In this document: positions 1-6,153 of the stretch, piece by piece
Layout of the letters: each line of letters starts with the position of its first letter
Position numbering within the stretch: the stretch's first letter is position 1
Assembly: GCA_023267415.1 (NCBI GenBank)
Contig: JAHFNM010000007.1
Coordinates: 1 to 10,072 of the forward strand
Reading direction: 5' to 3'
Source of the DNA: Candidatus Nomurabacteria bacterium
GTDB taxonomy: Bacteria > Patescibacteriota > Minisyncoccia > Phycocordibacterales > UBA9973
DNA: 10,072 nucleotides
Notes under the pieces: generated by a model
What the model was told of the DNA's origin: nothing
Seen by the model: the letters and a program-made list of their open reading frames with translations, nothing else
Databases searched by the model: none
Made by a program: the position numbers and the translations under genes

Positions 1-1129
1 TTCCGCGGATTTCCATTCCTTCGATCGCGGTCGCAGTTTCTGGTCCTCCGAGTGTGAGCACTGAGAGCACGTGCGTCTCGCCGCGGTAGAAGATACCGGT
101 ACCGTGGAGCACAGGAGAAAATCCTCCGGCTTTGGCGTAGAGTGCGCGGACTTGGTCGAGAGCGCGCCCATCGGCGCGCTTATTTTCTTTGAGCGCTTTT
201 TCGTGGATGAGCACGTCAACCATTTCATTGAAATAGTCTTCGGCGACTTCTGCTGCTTTCTTGTCTTCATCGTTCGGATATTTTTCCGCGACGAGTTTCT
301 TCCACTCGTCTTCGAGGGCGTACAGAGTTTTCTTGCTGTCGGTGCCGAATATGGTGTCGAGCTTTGCGCCCACGGTCGAAGTGAAGAGCGCCTTTGCATC
401 TTCGGCAATGATCGGAGCCGGCATGTCTTTTTTCACCTTGCCGATTTCGGCTACGATATCTTTCTGCCATTTTTCGAGTGCTGCAATTGCCGGCATTGCC
501 ATATCGAGCGCTGCACCCATTTTGGCCTCGTCATATTCGTAGGCCATCGATTCGATCATGACGACATTGCCGTCTTTTCCGCAGACTGTGAGATCGAGTT
601 CGTAATTTGATTCACCAGTGTTCGGAACGTATTGATCGAGCGCGATCTCCCCTGTTCCTTTCGGCTTTGACACAAGCACTGCTCCGACCGGTCCTGCCCA
701 TGGAATGTCGGATGTCGCGAGCGCAAGCGATACGGCGTTGACTGCCATGACTCCCGGATCCATGCGGCCGACTGAGAGCACGGTGGCTACGACCTGCACT
801 GCATTCTTGATGTGGTGAGCGAAAAGCGGACGGATGGTACGGTCGATGATGCGCGCAGTAAGGATGGCTTCATCTGAAGGACGGCCTTCGCGCTTGTTGT
901 ACTGGCCGCCGAGAATGAGGCCGGAAGCATAAAACTTTTCGAGGTATTCGACGGTGAGGTTGAAGAAGCCCGGATTGTTCTTGTCAGACTTCGAGATGAC
1001 TGCCGTTGCGAGAATGATCGTATCCTCACATTTGAGAATGACTGATCCGTTTGCCTGTTCGGCGAGATCGCTAAAAACTGCGGTCATGGTATGGCCGCCT
1101 ACTTCTACGCTGTATTCCTTGGAATGCAT
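1..1129 (-). CDS. pnp: Polyribonucleotide nucleotidyltransferase (PNPase), N-terminal part, cut by the window edge
   Basis: PNPase is a trimeric phosphorolytic 3'-5' exoribonuclease that degrades mRNA in the cytoplasm. The first 376 residues are present and the rest lies beyond the window. The first RNase PH domain is clear: KREGRPS at residues 79-85 and RIIDRTIRPLF at 93-103 are the conserved RNA-binding core. An all-helical linker covers about 200-310. The second RNase PH domain starts at KRADGR (317-322) followed by FYRGETHVL (347-355). The ATG at 1129 is chosen because family similarity begins right after it (YSVEVGGHTMT). No Shine-Dalgarno sequence precedes it. A possible -10 (TACAAT, 1166-1161) lies about 31 nt upstream without a convincing -35. 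In many bacteria pnp follows rpsO directly; here rpsO is 1.2 kb upstream on the same strand with other genes between. Confidence 0.96.
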   Translation of the reverse strand, partial: MHSKEYSVEVGGHTMTAVFSDLAEQANGSVILKCEDTIILATAVISKSDKNNPGFFNLTVEYLEKFYASGLILGGQYNKREGRPSDEAILTARIIDRTIRPLFAHHIKNAVQVVATVLSVGRMDPGVMAVNAVSLALATSDIPWAGPVGAVLVSKPKGTGEIALDQYVPNTGESNYELDLTVCGKDGNVVMIESMAYEYDEAKMGAALDMAMPAIAALEKWQKDIVAEIGKVKKDMPAPIIAEDAKALFTSTVGAKLDTIFGTDSKKTLYALEDEWKKLVAEKYPNDEDKKAAEVAEDYFNEMVDVLIHEKALKENKRADGRALDQVRALYAKAGGFSPVLHGTGIFYRGETHVLSVLTLGGPETATAIEGMEIRG

Positions 1130-1186
1130 ATTCTATTTGGGTTCGTGTTCGGACCGTAAAATTGTAACCGACTTCTTAACTCAGGA

Positions 1187-1396
1187 TTGAGTTGTAGAAG
1201 TCGCCATCCAGCGAGGCTCTGCAAGAGCCGAGTCGTGGCCAATCTGGCGCAATTCTATACGTCCGAACGCGAACGATTATGTGATAATTTCGCCCTTTTG
1301 GATTCTACTCTAATTAAGCAAAAAGAAAAGCTTGGATTGACACAAGGAATCATTGGTCCTAATATCAAGAAAAACACATTAGTATGTATCGAATAG
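1187..1396 (+). CDS. Small ORF of unknown function, doubtful
   Basis: An open frame of 69 codons begins with TTG, has no visible Shine-Dalgarno, and starts in a hairpin-rich region, so the first 20 or so residues are probably not translated. The later part (residues about 30-69, ending GIIGPNIKKNTLVCIE) looks more protein-like and is lysine-rich. It overlaps the next ORF by 13 nt in another frame, at an A-rich stretch (AAGAAAAAC, 1368-1376). The two could be one frameshifted gene, or a translationally coupled pair. No family is recognised. Confidence 0.3.
   Translation: MSCRSRHPARLCKSRVVANLAQFYTSERERLCDNFALLDSTLIKQKEKLGLTQGIIGPNIKKNTLVCIE
1202..1249. other. Hairpin-rich segment in the pnp upstream region
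   Basis: A perfect hairpin GGCTCT-GCA-AGAGCC (1215-1229) sits inside an outer pairing CGCCA (1202-1206) with TGGCG (1245-1249). It lies 70-120 nt upstream of the pnp start codon, and overlaps the beginning of the weak + strand ORF at 1187. If pnp transcription starts upstream of it, this could be part of a structured pnp leader, since PNPase often autoregulates through its leader. That role is inference. No poly-T tract follows on either strand, so it is not a normal terminator. Confidence 0.35.
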
Positions 1397-1689
1397 TAGA
1401 TAAAGGTCTTCCGCAAGGCATCGCTTTTACCGATGAAATTATGGTTTTAAAGATAGCCACGCATTATTCTGAAGCCCATTCTGAGGTCGGCAAAGTGATC
1501 CGTGAATTATTTCGTAAAAGCAAGATAATCGCAAAAAGCGATATTGAAAAGGAGTTTTGTGGACACACTAAAATCATAGGCGGTTTATTGTTGAGTGACG
1601 TCGATCTGGGCTATTTAATCGAAGTCGAGCAAAAAGAAGCTTCGTCCACCGACGTGTATTATTTGAAGGGACCAAAGTATATTGAATAA
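1384..1689 (+). CDS. Hypothetical protein, 101 aa
   Basis: The ORF is opened by ATG 1384 and closed by TAA inside the stem of a strong terminator, which supports it as a real transcribed gene. The protein is mixed alpha/beta, with a lysine/arginine-rich middle (GKVIRELFRKSKIIAKSDIEK, residues 37-57, shown only in part by this label) and an acidic C-terminal half (DVDLGYLIEVEQKEASSTD). There is no signal peptide or membrane segment. No family is recognised. Together with the preceding ORF it is a + strand island between the - strand genes pnp and NYN, in a place where rpsO and pnp are usually adjacent, so it may be a recent insertion. The frame is open back to 1363, so a fusion with the upstream ORF by frameshift is possible. 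Confidence 0.6.
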   Translation: MYRIVDKGLPQGIAFTDEIMVLKIATHYSEAHSEVGKVIRELFRKSKIIAKSDIEKEFCGHTKIIGGLLLSDVDLGYLIEVEQKEASSTDVYYLKGPKYIE

Positions 1690-1715
1690 AAAACAGCGCC
1701 AAGCGCTGTTTTTTT
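1688..1715. terminator. Bidirectional rho-independent terminator
   Basis: A perfect 12-bp inverted repeat, AAAAAACAGCGC-CAA-GCGCTGTTTTTT, has T runs on both strands. It lies between two convergent genes: the TAA of the 1384 ORF is within its left arm and the stop codon of the NYN gene is 3 nt from its right end. It should end transcription in both directions. Confidence 0.93.
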
Positions 1716-1717
1716 AT

Positions 1718-2236
1718 TTATCTCCTTCCCGCACGCATGAGGTACTTGTTTGGATTTTCGGAGAGATCGAGGAAGTCGTCGCAGGCTTCTTTGAGATTCA
1801 TCGAAGTGGATTTGCCGAAGGCTACGACTTCGACTTGGGTTCCGCCGTTCATCTGAAGGTATTCGACGAGTGGGATGAAGTCGCCGTCGCCAGAGGCGAT
1901 TATGATGGTGTCGACTTTGTGCGACATTTTGATGGCGTCGACCGCGAGGCCGACGTCCCAGTCGGCTTTCTTGGCGCCGCTCGAGAATATCTGCAGGTCT
2001 TTGGTCTTGGTTTCGATACCAATCTTGGTGAGCGCGTCGAAGAAAGCTTTCTCATCCCCCGCTTCCGAAGTGATGACATAGGCTACGGCGCGAATGAGTT
2101 TGCGGCCGGCAAGAGCGTCCTTGAGGACGTTTGCGAAATTGACGTACGACTTATAGAGATTGCGAGCGCTGTGATAGAGATTTTGCGCATCAATGAAAAT
2201 AGCGACGCGCTGATCGGGATGTTTGATTATGGACAT
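1718..2236 (-). CDS. NYN domain (LabA/DUF88-like) PIN-fold protein
   Basis: The 172-aa protein has the layout of the LabA/DUF88 branch of NYN domains, PIN-like folds expected to act as metal-dependent RNases. The acidic positions are visible: FIDAQN (14-19, Asp16), ADWDVGLAVD (91-100, Asp92, Asp94, Asp100) and IIASGDGDF (112-120, Asp117 and Asp119). The C-terminal part (VEVVAFG, 135-141; LKEACDDFLDL, 148-158) also fits the family. The size is usual for a stand-alone NYN protein. Its RNA substrate is unknown. Its position between rpsO and pnp, both RNA-related, fits an RNA role but does not prove one. There is no Shine-Dalgarno. A TACAAT -10-like box ends 7 nt before the ATG, and an extended -10 (TGC-TATACT) lies about 70 nt upstream with a small leader hairpin between. 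Confidence 0.9.
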   Translation of the reverse strand: MSIIKHPDQRVAIFIDAQNLYHSARNLYKSYVNFANVLKDALAGRKLIRAVAYVITSEAGDEKAFFDALTKIGIETKTKDLQIFSSGAKKADWDVGLAVDAIKMSHKVDTIIIASGDGDFIPLVEYLQMNGGTQVEVVAFGKSTSMNLKEACDDFLDLSENPNKYLMRAGRR

Positions 2237-2243
2237 ATAAATG

Positions 2244-2315
2244 ATTGTAGGCTTTGTAGCCTCTTATAAAAAATAGCTAATGACTTTTAAAAATGAGAAC
2301 AATGTAAGTATAGCA
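2244..2315 (-). promoter_or_regulatory. Promoter(s) and leader hairpin of the NYN gene
   Basis: On the - strand an extended -10 TGC-TATACT occupies 2315-2307. It would start a leader of roughly 65 nt that contains the hairpin AGGCT-ACAA-AGCCT (2262-2249). A second -10-like box, TACAAT (2249-2244), is 7 nt from the ATG and would give a nearly leaderless mRNA. No good -35 is seen for either box. Which one is used cannot be decided from sequence. Confidence 0.5.
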
Positions 2316-2337
2316 CTAAAAAATATCCACTCGCTTT

Positions 2338-2376
2338 ATAAAACAAAATCCCGGCTCAGCCGGGATTTTGTTTTAT
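2338..2376 (-). terminator. rpsO terminator, fused to the stop codon
   Basis: A perfect 19-bp inverted repeat (arms 2338-2356 and 2358-2376, centre C2357) has core CCCGGCT-C-AGCCGGG with A/T-rich outer arms that give T tracts on both strands. The rpsO stop codon (2375-2373) lies inside the stem, so termination is immediate. Confidence 0.93.
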
Positions 2377-2636
2377 TTGAGATCGAGCTTTTTGAGAAGA
2401 TCTGCATGACCAACCTTGTCCTTTCGCTCAAGATACTTGAGGTGAGTGCGGCGGTCGGCAACCATTTTCAACAGTCCGCGGCGGGAGTGGTTGTCTTTCT
2501 TGTGTGTCTTAAGATGTTTTGCGAGTTCGTCGATGCGCGTAGAAAGGATAGCTACCTGAACATGGGTTGAACCCGTATCTGTAGCGTGTTTCTGGTGCTT
2601 TTTGACGACGACTGCCTTTTTCTTTGTCTTTAACAT
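2373..2636 (-). CDS. rpsO: Small ribosomal subunit protein uS15
   Basis: uS15 binds 16S rRNA at the three-way junction of the central domain early in 30S assembly. The protein has 87 residues, close to the usual 89. It shows the family signature DTGSTHVQVAILSTRIDEL followed by the HLKTHKKDNHSRRGL block, with conserved His and Ser residues that contact rRNA, and ends in the YLERKDKVGHADLLKKLDL helix. The ATG at 2636 is chosen because upstream codons have no family similarity and an extended -10 lies just before it. Its strong terminator overlaps the stop codon, so it is probably a single-gene transcript and not an rpsO-pnp operon. Confidence 0.97.
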   Translation of the reverse strand: MLKTKKKAVVVKKHQKHATDTGSTHVQVAILSTRIDELAKHLKTHKKDNHSRRGLLKMVADRRTHLKYLERKDKVGHADLLKKLDLK

Positions 2637-2646
2637 TGCGGATATG

Positions 2647-2655
2647 ATATTAGCA
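2647..2655 (-). promoter_or_regulatory. Extended -10 promoter of rpsO
   Basis: TGC-TAATAT reads 2655 to 2647 on the - strand, ending 10 nt before the rpsO ATG. A start about 7 nt downstream of the -10 would leave only a few nucleotides of leader and no room for a Shine-Dalgarno. No clear -35 is present, as is usual for extended -10 promoters. Confidence 0.6.
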
Positions 2656-2689
2656 TATATTCCTATAGAACGCAAGCACATAATTTTCT

Positions 2690-2795
2690 CCCTCCCTTTG
2701 CCGAGGTGAGGGTCGAATCGTACTCGAAACGGGGTGAGGTGATTCGAAATACAACACAATCACCGCCCCTCATTCCCCTCCTCAGCAAGGAGGGG
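2690..2795. repeat. Intergenic GC-rich dyads
   Basis: Between rpsO and the recombinase gene there are three nested or adjacent inverted repeats: CCCTC/GAGGG (2690-2694 with 2708-2712), TCGAATC/GATTCGA (2713-2719 with 2741-2747) and a perfect 8-bp hairpin CCCCTCCT-CAGCA-AGGAGGGG (2775-2795). The last is rich in C on one arm and G on the other, a form often seen in dispersed intergenic repeats. No T tract follows closely, so it is a poor terminator. No gene is seen here. Confidence 0.45.
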
Positions 2796-2824
2796 AGGTT
2801 CTTATTATTTTCCGACGCTGGATT

Positions 2825-2833
2825 TGATATACT
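2825..2833 (+). promoter_or_regulatory. Extended -10 promoter of the recombinase gene
   Basis: TGA-TATACT ends 9 nt before the ATG at 2843, so the transcript should begin at or within a few bases of the start codon. There is no Shine-Dalgarno in the gap. Confidence 0.65.
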
Positions 2834-2842
2834 ATATATACA

Positions 2843-3799
2843 ATGTCTACCGAAATTGAGCGCTTTAAACGGGAATTCCTCGAATATATGGAAATCGAGC
2901 GTGGTTCTAGCCTAAAAACGGTTGCTAATTACGACCGGTATATCACCCGCCTGATCACTTTTTCAAAGATCTCGTCGCCAAAAGGCATCACTGACGATGT
3001 CGTGCGCGAGTTTCGCCTCAATCTCAACCGTTCTGCAGGGGTAAAGGTCCGCGGTCAGGCAAGTGCGACGATGAAGAAGAATACGCAGAATTATCATCTC
3101 ATCGCCTTGCGCCGATTTTTGAAATATATGATGAAGCGCGGAGTCACTTCCCTCTCGCCTGATCGCATCGAGCTGGCAAAAGTGGGCGGACGCCAGCTCG
3201 ATCTTATGAGTAGCGTTGAACTGACTCGATTGCTCGCCGCTCCCCTTTTGGGTGATAAGGGAACGTTGAGCCCTGACCCGAGTGTCTCCATGTTGCGCGA
3301 CAAGGCGATCCTTGAATTATTTTTTTCTACCGGACTTCGTCTTGCCGAACTCTGTTCGCTCAACCGCGACCTCGATCTTTCTAAAGACGAATTTTCCATC
3401 CGCGGAAAGGGAGAAAAAGTGCGCGTAGTGTTCCTCTCTGAATCCGCCAAGGATGCGATCAAGAAATATCTTGGGAAGCGCAAGGATATGGACGAGCCGA
3501 TGTTCGTGCAGTTTTCAAAGAATAAGGTAAAAGGCGCGGCGTCAGGCGATGGGCGCCTGACGCCGCGCTCGATCGAACGTATGGTCAAAAAATACGCCAC
3601 CATCGCCGGCATCTCGCGCAAAGTCACGCCGCATATCCTGCGCCATAGTTTTGCGACTGATCTTTTGGAAAACGGTGCCGATATCCGCAGCGTGCAGATG
3701 ATGCTTGGTCACGCCAATATTCAAACGACGCAGATCTATACCCATGTCACCGACAAGCAATTGAAAGAGATTCACAAAAAATTCCACTCGAAGAAATAG
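2843..3799 (+). CDS. Tyrosine recombinase, XerC/XerD type
   Basis: The 318-aa protein is a full-length site-specific tyrosine recombinase. The N-terminal SAM-like core-binding domain covers about residues 5-105 (FKREFLEYMEIERGSSLKTV). The catalytic domain covers about 118-318. All active-site residues are present: Arg166 in TGLRLAEL, Lys189 in RGKGEKVR, His264 and Arg267 in HILRHSFAT, His290 in MLGHANIQTT and the nucleophile Tyr299 in IYTHV. The length and motif spacing match Xer proteins that resolve chromosome dimers at dif. A phage or element integrase is possible but less likely, since no other mobile-element genes or att duplications are next to it. No dif-like 28-mer was recognised here. 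It has its own promoter just upstream, and the methyltransferase follows 22 nt downstream with another. Confidence 0.94.
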   Translation: MSTEIERFKREFLEYMEIERGSSLKTVANYDRYITRLITFSKISSPKGITDDVVREFRLNLNRSAGVKVRGQASATMKKNTQNYHLIALRRFLKYMMKRGVTSLSPDRIELAKVGGRQLDLMSSVELTRLLAAPLLGDKGTLSPDPSVSMLRDKAILELFFSTGLRLAELCSLNRDLDLSKDEFSIRGKGEKVRVVFLSESAKDAIKKYLGKRKDMDEPMFVQFSKNKVKGAASGDGRLTPRSIERMVKKYATIAGISRKVTPHILRHSFATDLLENGADIRSVQMMLGHANIQTTQIYTHVTDKQLKEIHKKFHSKK

Positions 3800-3803
3800 T
3801 ATT

Positions 3804-3812
3804 TGGTATACT
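3804..3812 (+). promoter_or_regulatory. Extended -10 promoter of the methyltransferase gene
   Basis: TGG-TATACT ends exactly 9 nt before the ATG at 3822, the same spacing as at the recombinase gene. It begins 4 nt after the recombinase stop codon. No Shine-Dalgarno is present, so a leaderless transcript is likely. Confidence 0.65.
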
Positions 3813-3821
3813 TATTTATAC

Positions 3822-4469
3822 ATGTCGTATTCTTCTCAAAATAATTTCTTTGCTCAGGCATATCGTACCGGTACTGATGCATGGAGCGCAATTCCATTTA
3901 CGCGCCGAGCGCATGAGCTTGGACTCTATCTTCCACATGGCGCGCTTGTTCTTGATATTGGCGCAGGACGCGGACGGCTTCTGTTTGACCTTGCGGAGCT
4001 TGGGTTTCGCGCCATCGGCTTGGAAAACAATCCCGAACTCATCGCTCGCGGCAATAACGAGATCTTGGCCAAGAATCTCGACAAGGACCTCCGTTTTCTT
4101 CATGGCGACGCGCTCAACATTCCGCTTGCCGACCAAAGCTTCGATGGAGCTTCCGATATTGGTCTCCTGCATCATGTATTGCCTCAGGATTATCCAACGT
4201 ATGTTTCCGAAGTCGCCCGCGTGCTTAAACCGGGAGCATTCTTTTTCCTCGTCGTGCTTTCCAAGAACACGCCAAACTATCTTTCTTGGAAGCCGCAGAA
4301 GAGCGAAGCCGCTGATTATGAAAAAGAAGGCGTGCACTATCACTTCTTTTCCGACGACGAGATCAAGAAGCTTTTTGAAAAAGATTTTGAAATCCGTCAT
4401 ATTGACCATGACACACCGTTTGGTCCCAAAGATGCCGATTTTGCAGTGGTGTTGCTGAAGAAGAAATAA
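3822..4469 (+). CDS. Class I SAM-dependent methyltransferase
   Basis: The 215-aa protein has a Rossmann-like methyltransferase fold (Methyltransf_11/25 type). Motif I is LVLDIGAGRGRL (42-53), which binds SAM. An acidic residue ends strand beta-2 in IGLENNPELI (65-74, Glu68). FLHGDALNIPLADQSFDGA (92-110) holds the motif II region, and SDIGLLHHVL (111-120) is motif IV. EVARVLKPGAFFFLVVL (130-146) is the typical helix-strand after it. The substrate cannot be told: proteins of this type act on small molecules, lipids or proteins. There is no signal peptide. It has its own promoter and its own terminator, so it is probably a single-gene unit. Confidence 0.88.
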   Translation: MSYSSQNNFFAQAYRTGTDAWSAIPFTRRAHELGLYLPHGALVLDIGAGRGRLLFDLAELGFRAIGLENNPELIARGNNEILAKNLDKDLRFLHGDALNIPLADQSFDGASDIGLLHHVLPQDYPTYVSEVARVLKPGAFFFLVVLSKNTPNYLSWKPQKSEAADYEKEGVHYHFFSDDEIKKLFEKDFEIRHIDHDTPFGPKDADFAVVLLKKK

Positions 4470-4534
4470 GGAGTACCTTATTTTGAACATAACAAAAATG
4501 CTTACATCTTTGCTTGCTTCTCGCTAGATAAAAT

Positions 4535-4566
4535 AAAAAAGGGAATCCATCGGATCCCTTTTTTTT
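4535..4566 (+). terminator. Rho-independent terminator after the methyltransferase gene
   Basis: The stem AAAAAAGGG(A)ATCC pairs with GGATCCCTTTTTT around a 3-nt loop (ATC), with one bulged A, and is followed by a run of T. It is 65 nt downstream of the methyltransferase stop codon. The stem is nearly symmetric, so it could also act on the - strand. Confidence 0.88.
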
Positions 4567-4720
4567 GGCTGCCATGTTTCAGGACAGCTGTCTGATTTTT
4601 CAATTGGCTGCGATGATTTTTTTCATAGCACAAAGAGCATTTAAGGTGAACTTATACACTTCAAGTATAGGATTTTTTTGTCCTTTGTCAATTTTCTCAT
4701 TTTCATGCTTTAATGATCCC
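4567..4720. other. Intergenic stretch before xthA
   Basis: No gene is supported in this AT-rich gap. It contains a 10-bp palindrome GACAGCTGTC (inside CAGGACAGCTGTCTG, near 4580-4595) and a short dyad TATAC/GTATA near 4655-4670. The frame of xthA is open upstream through this region, but those codons have no similarity to exonuclease III. Confidence 0.5.
4685..4714 (+). promoter_or_regulatory. Promoter of xthA
   Basis: TTGTCA (4685-4690), an 18-nt spacer, then an extended -10 TGC-TTTAAT (4706-4714). The -10 ends 6 nt before the ATG, so transcription should begin at about the A of the start codon. This is the best -35/-10 pair among the leaderless candidates in the window. Confidence 0.62.
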
Positions 4721-5485
4721 ATGAAGATTATCTCCTGGAATACCAACGGCCTTCGCGCTACTCTGCGCGACAATTTGTTCTTCCCGTTGTTTGAAAAAGA
4801 GCAGCCGGACATTTTGGCTCTCCAGGAAACCAAGTGCGATCCCTCGCAGCTTCCCGATGAGGCCGTGCATATTCCGGGATATCACTCGTATTTTGCCGTA
4901 TCGACATACAAAAAAGGCTATAGCGGAGTGGCCGTATACACAAAAGAAGAGCCGACAAAAGTGGAATACGGCCTAGGTATTCCCCGCTTCGACGAGCAAG
5001 GCCGCACACTCGTACTTCATTTCAAGGACTTTGTGTTCATTAATTGCTACTTCCCCAACGGCGGCGGTGCCCCAGAAAAATTGCAGTACAAGCTCGACTT
5101 CTATGATGTCTTTCTTGCTTTTGCAGACAAGCTCGCAAAAAAAGTGCCCGTACTCGTGACCGGCGATGTGAATGTTGCTCATGAGGAGATTGATCTTGCT
5201 CGTCCGAAGGAAAACAGCAAGCATGTTGGCTTCCTCCCTATCGAACGCGCATGGCTCGACGAATTTCTCTCACACGGGTTTACCGACGTCTTTCGCCATT
5301 TCTATCCGACAAAAACCGAAGCCTACACATATTGGGATCAATTCACTCATGCGCGAGAGCGCAACGTGGGCTGGCGCATCGACTATTTCCTTGCCTCGGC
5401 AAAACTTATGCCTCGCATCAAAGGAACAAAGATCCTCTCTGATTGGTACGGCTCGGACCATTGCCCAATCTCCGTGGATTTGTAG
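4721..5485 (+). CDS. xthA: Exodeoxyribonuclease III (class II AP endonuclease)
   Basis: Exonuclease III cleaves the backbone 5' of abasic sites and removes 3' blocking groups in base excision repair, and is also a 3'-5' exonuclease. The 254-aa protein is full length for the family. It shows the metal and catalytic residues in order: SWNTNGLRA (5-13, Asn7), LALQETKC (32-39, Glu36), Tyr110 in INCYFPNGG, VTGDVNVAH (146-154, Asp149 and Asn151), WRIDYF (218-223, Asp221) and the terminal SDHCPI (245-250, Asp246 and His247). The ATG at 4721 is chosen over upstream in-frame starts because MKIISWNTNG is the normal N-terminus of the family and the promoter ends 6 nt before it. It stands alone between two promoters. 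Confidence 0.96.
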   Translation: MKIISWNTNGLRATLRDNLFFPLFEKEQPDILALQETKCDPSQLPDEAVHIPGYHSYFAVSTYKKGYSGVAVYTKEEPTKVEYGLGIPRFDEQGRTLVLHFKDFVFINCYFPNGGGAPEKLQYKLDFYDVFLAFADKLAKKVPVLVTGDVNVAHEEIDLARPKENSKHVGFLPIERAWLDEFLSHGFTDVFRHFYPTKTEAYTYWDQFTHARERNVGWRIDYFLASAKLMPRIKGTKILSDWYGSDHCPISVDL

Positions 5486-5496
5486 CACTATTTTGG

Positions 5497-5525
5497 TTGA
5501 CTTCCCTGCTGCAAAGGTATATTCT
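5497..5525 (+). promoter_or_regulatory. Promoter of the 126-aa hypothetical gene
   Basis: TTGACT (5497-5502) is followed after 17 nt by TATTCT (5520-5525), or after 15 nt by TATATT (5518-5523). The start would be near 5531, leaving a leader of about 14 nt without a Shine-Dalgarno. Confidence 0.5.
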
Positions 5526-5544
5526 CGTTACAAATCTTACTGAA

Positions 5545-5925
5545 ATGGTTAAAAAAATTTTTCTTTCGAACACTGCTAACTCAGACCACGACAAATTTCT
5601 CCGGCGGATCACGAAGAGCATTTACGAAGACGATTCGGCAAAAAACATCCTGAATCAAGTGAAGCTGCTTGAGGCGTATTTGGAACCTATTTCCGATACT
5701 GATCTTGATAGAGAAATATTGCTCGGCTGCATGCGCAGTCTCGTATACAAACTCCTCCGAGCTTTGTTGCGCGAAGTTAAACAAGGATGTTCTGTGACGA
5801 TCGATGAAGTCGCGGTTCAGCTCAAACCAATCAGCCTTATCATTTTTTGTCCCGAGGGAAGGAAAAAATACAACGCATTTTTTGCCCACCCAAAGCTACA
5901 AACACTAACCCCATCTGCACAGTAA
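5545..5925 (+). CDS. Hypothetical protein, 126 aa
   Basis: The ATG at 5545 is chosen because the upstream in-frame codons overlap the end of xthA and read as non-protein sequence, and a plausible promoter lies just before it. The frame is followed 22 nt later by a good terminator, so it is probably a real one-gene unit. The predicted protein is mostly helical, with no signal peptide or clear membrane span. It has a charged N-terminal half (DKFLRRITKSIYEDDSAKN), a central helix with leucines (MRSLVYKLLRALLREVKQ) and a hydrophobic strand LKPISLIIFC. No family is recognised. Confidence 0.65.
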   Translation: MVKKIFLSNTANSDHDKFLRRITKSIYEDDSAKNILNQVKLLEAYLEPISDTDLDREILLGCMRSLVYKLLRALLREVKQGCSVTIDEVAVQLKPISLIIFCPEGRKKYNAFFAHPKLQTLTPSAQ

Positions 5926-5946
5926 TACGTGCAAACGCATTGAATT

Positions 5947-5976
5947 CACACCTTTTAATTGAGGTGTGTTTTTTTT
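5947..5976 (+). terminator. Rho-independent terminator
   Basis: The hairpin CACACCT-TTTAATTG-AGGTGTG is followed by eight T. It lies 22 nt after the stop codon of the 126-aa gene. Confidence 0.88.
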
Positions 5977-5994
5977 GTTGAGATGCAGTACTCG

Positions 5995-6153
5995 CTATTT
6001 TTTCACTCCATGCTTGGCGTGCAGTTTTGCAATATCTTCTTCTTCGATGCCTTCTTTCGTCTTTTTAGCTCTAAACCGCAAGTAAACTTGCGATCGAGCG
6101 ACGCCAAAACTACACTCCGTGTTTTTTGTGCAACAAAGCAACCTCTTGTTCAT
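5995..6153 (-). pseudogene. Short ORF repeating the C-terminal tail of the CCA-adding enzyme
   Basis: Just downstream of the cca stop codon, in a different frame, a - strand ORF ends with EEEDIAKLHAKHGVKK and a TAG stop at 5997-5995. This matches the end of the CCA-adding enzyme, DEQEVALLHKKHGV: the A-K...K-E...E...A-L-H-K-H-G-V positions align over about 23 residues. DNA is also similar (TGCAC..AA.CA.GGAGTG). The first in-frame ATG (6153) lies inside cca, and the residues before about 28 do not look like protein. A 7-bp hairpin (CGCAAGT/ACTTGCG, 6077-6092) lies between the two tails. It may be a tandem duplicate of the gene's 3' end that has decayed, or a tiny gene with a tail motif common in this lineage. 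Confidence 0.4.

Noticed and set aside
71..1029. Several open frames on both strands opposite or overlapping pnp
   Set aside because: They lie within the clear PNPase frame on the - strand and their translations show no family-like sequence.
1682..2269. A 195-codon + strand frame opposite the NYN gene
   Set aside because: It is antisense to a protein with conserved catalytic motifs and starts inside a terminator stem.
2843..3799. Phage integrase within an integrated element
   Set aside because: No phage or conjugation genes are near, no direct repeats flank it and size and motifs fit Xer proteins.
3816..4490. A 224-codon - strand frame opposite the methyltransferase gene, and a second + frame of 202 codons
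   Set aside because: The frame with motif I (DIGAGRG) and its own promoter is the real one; the others are low-complexity shadows.
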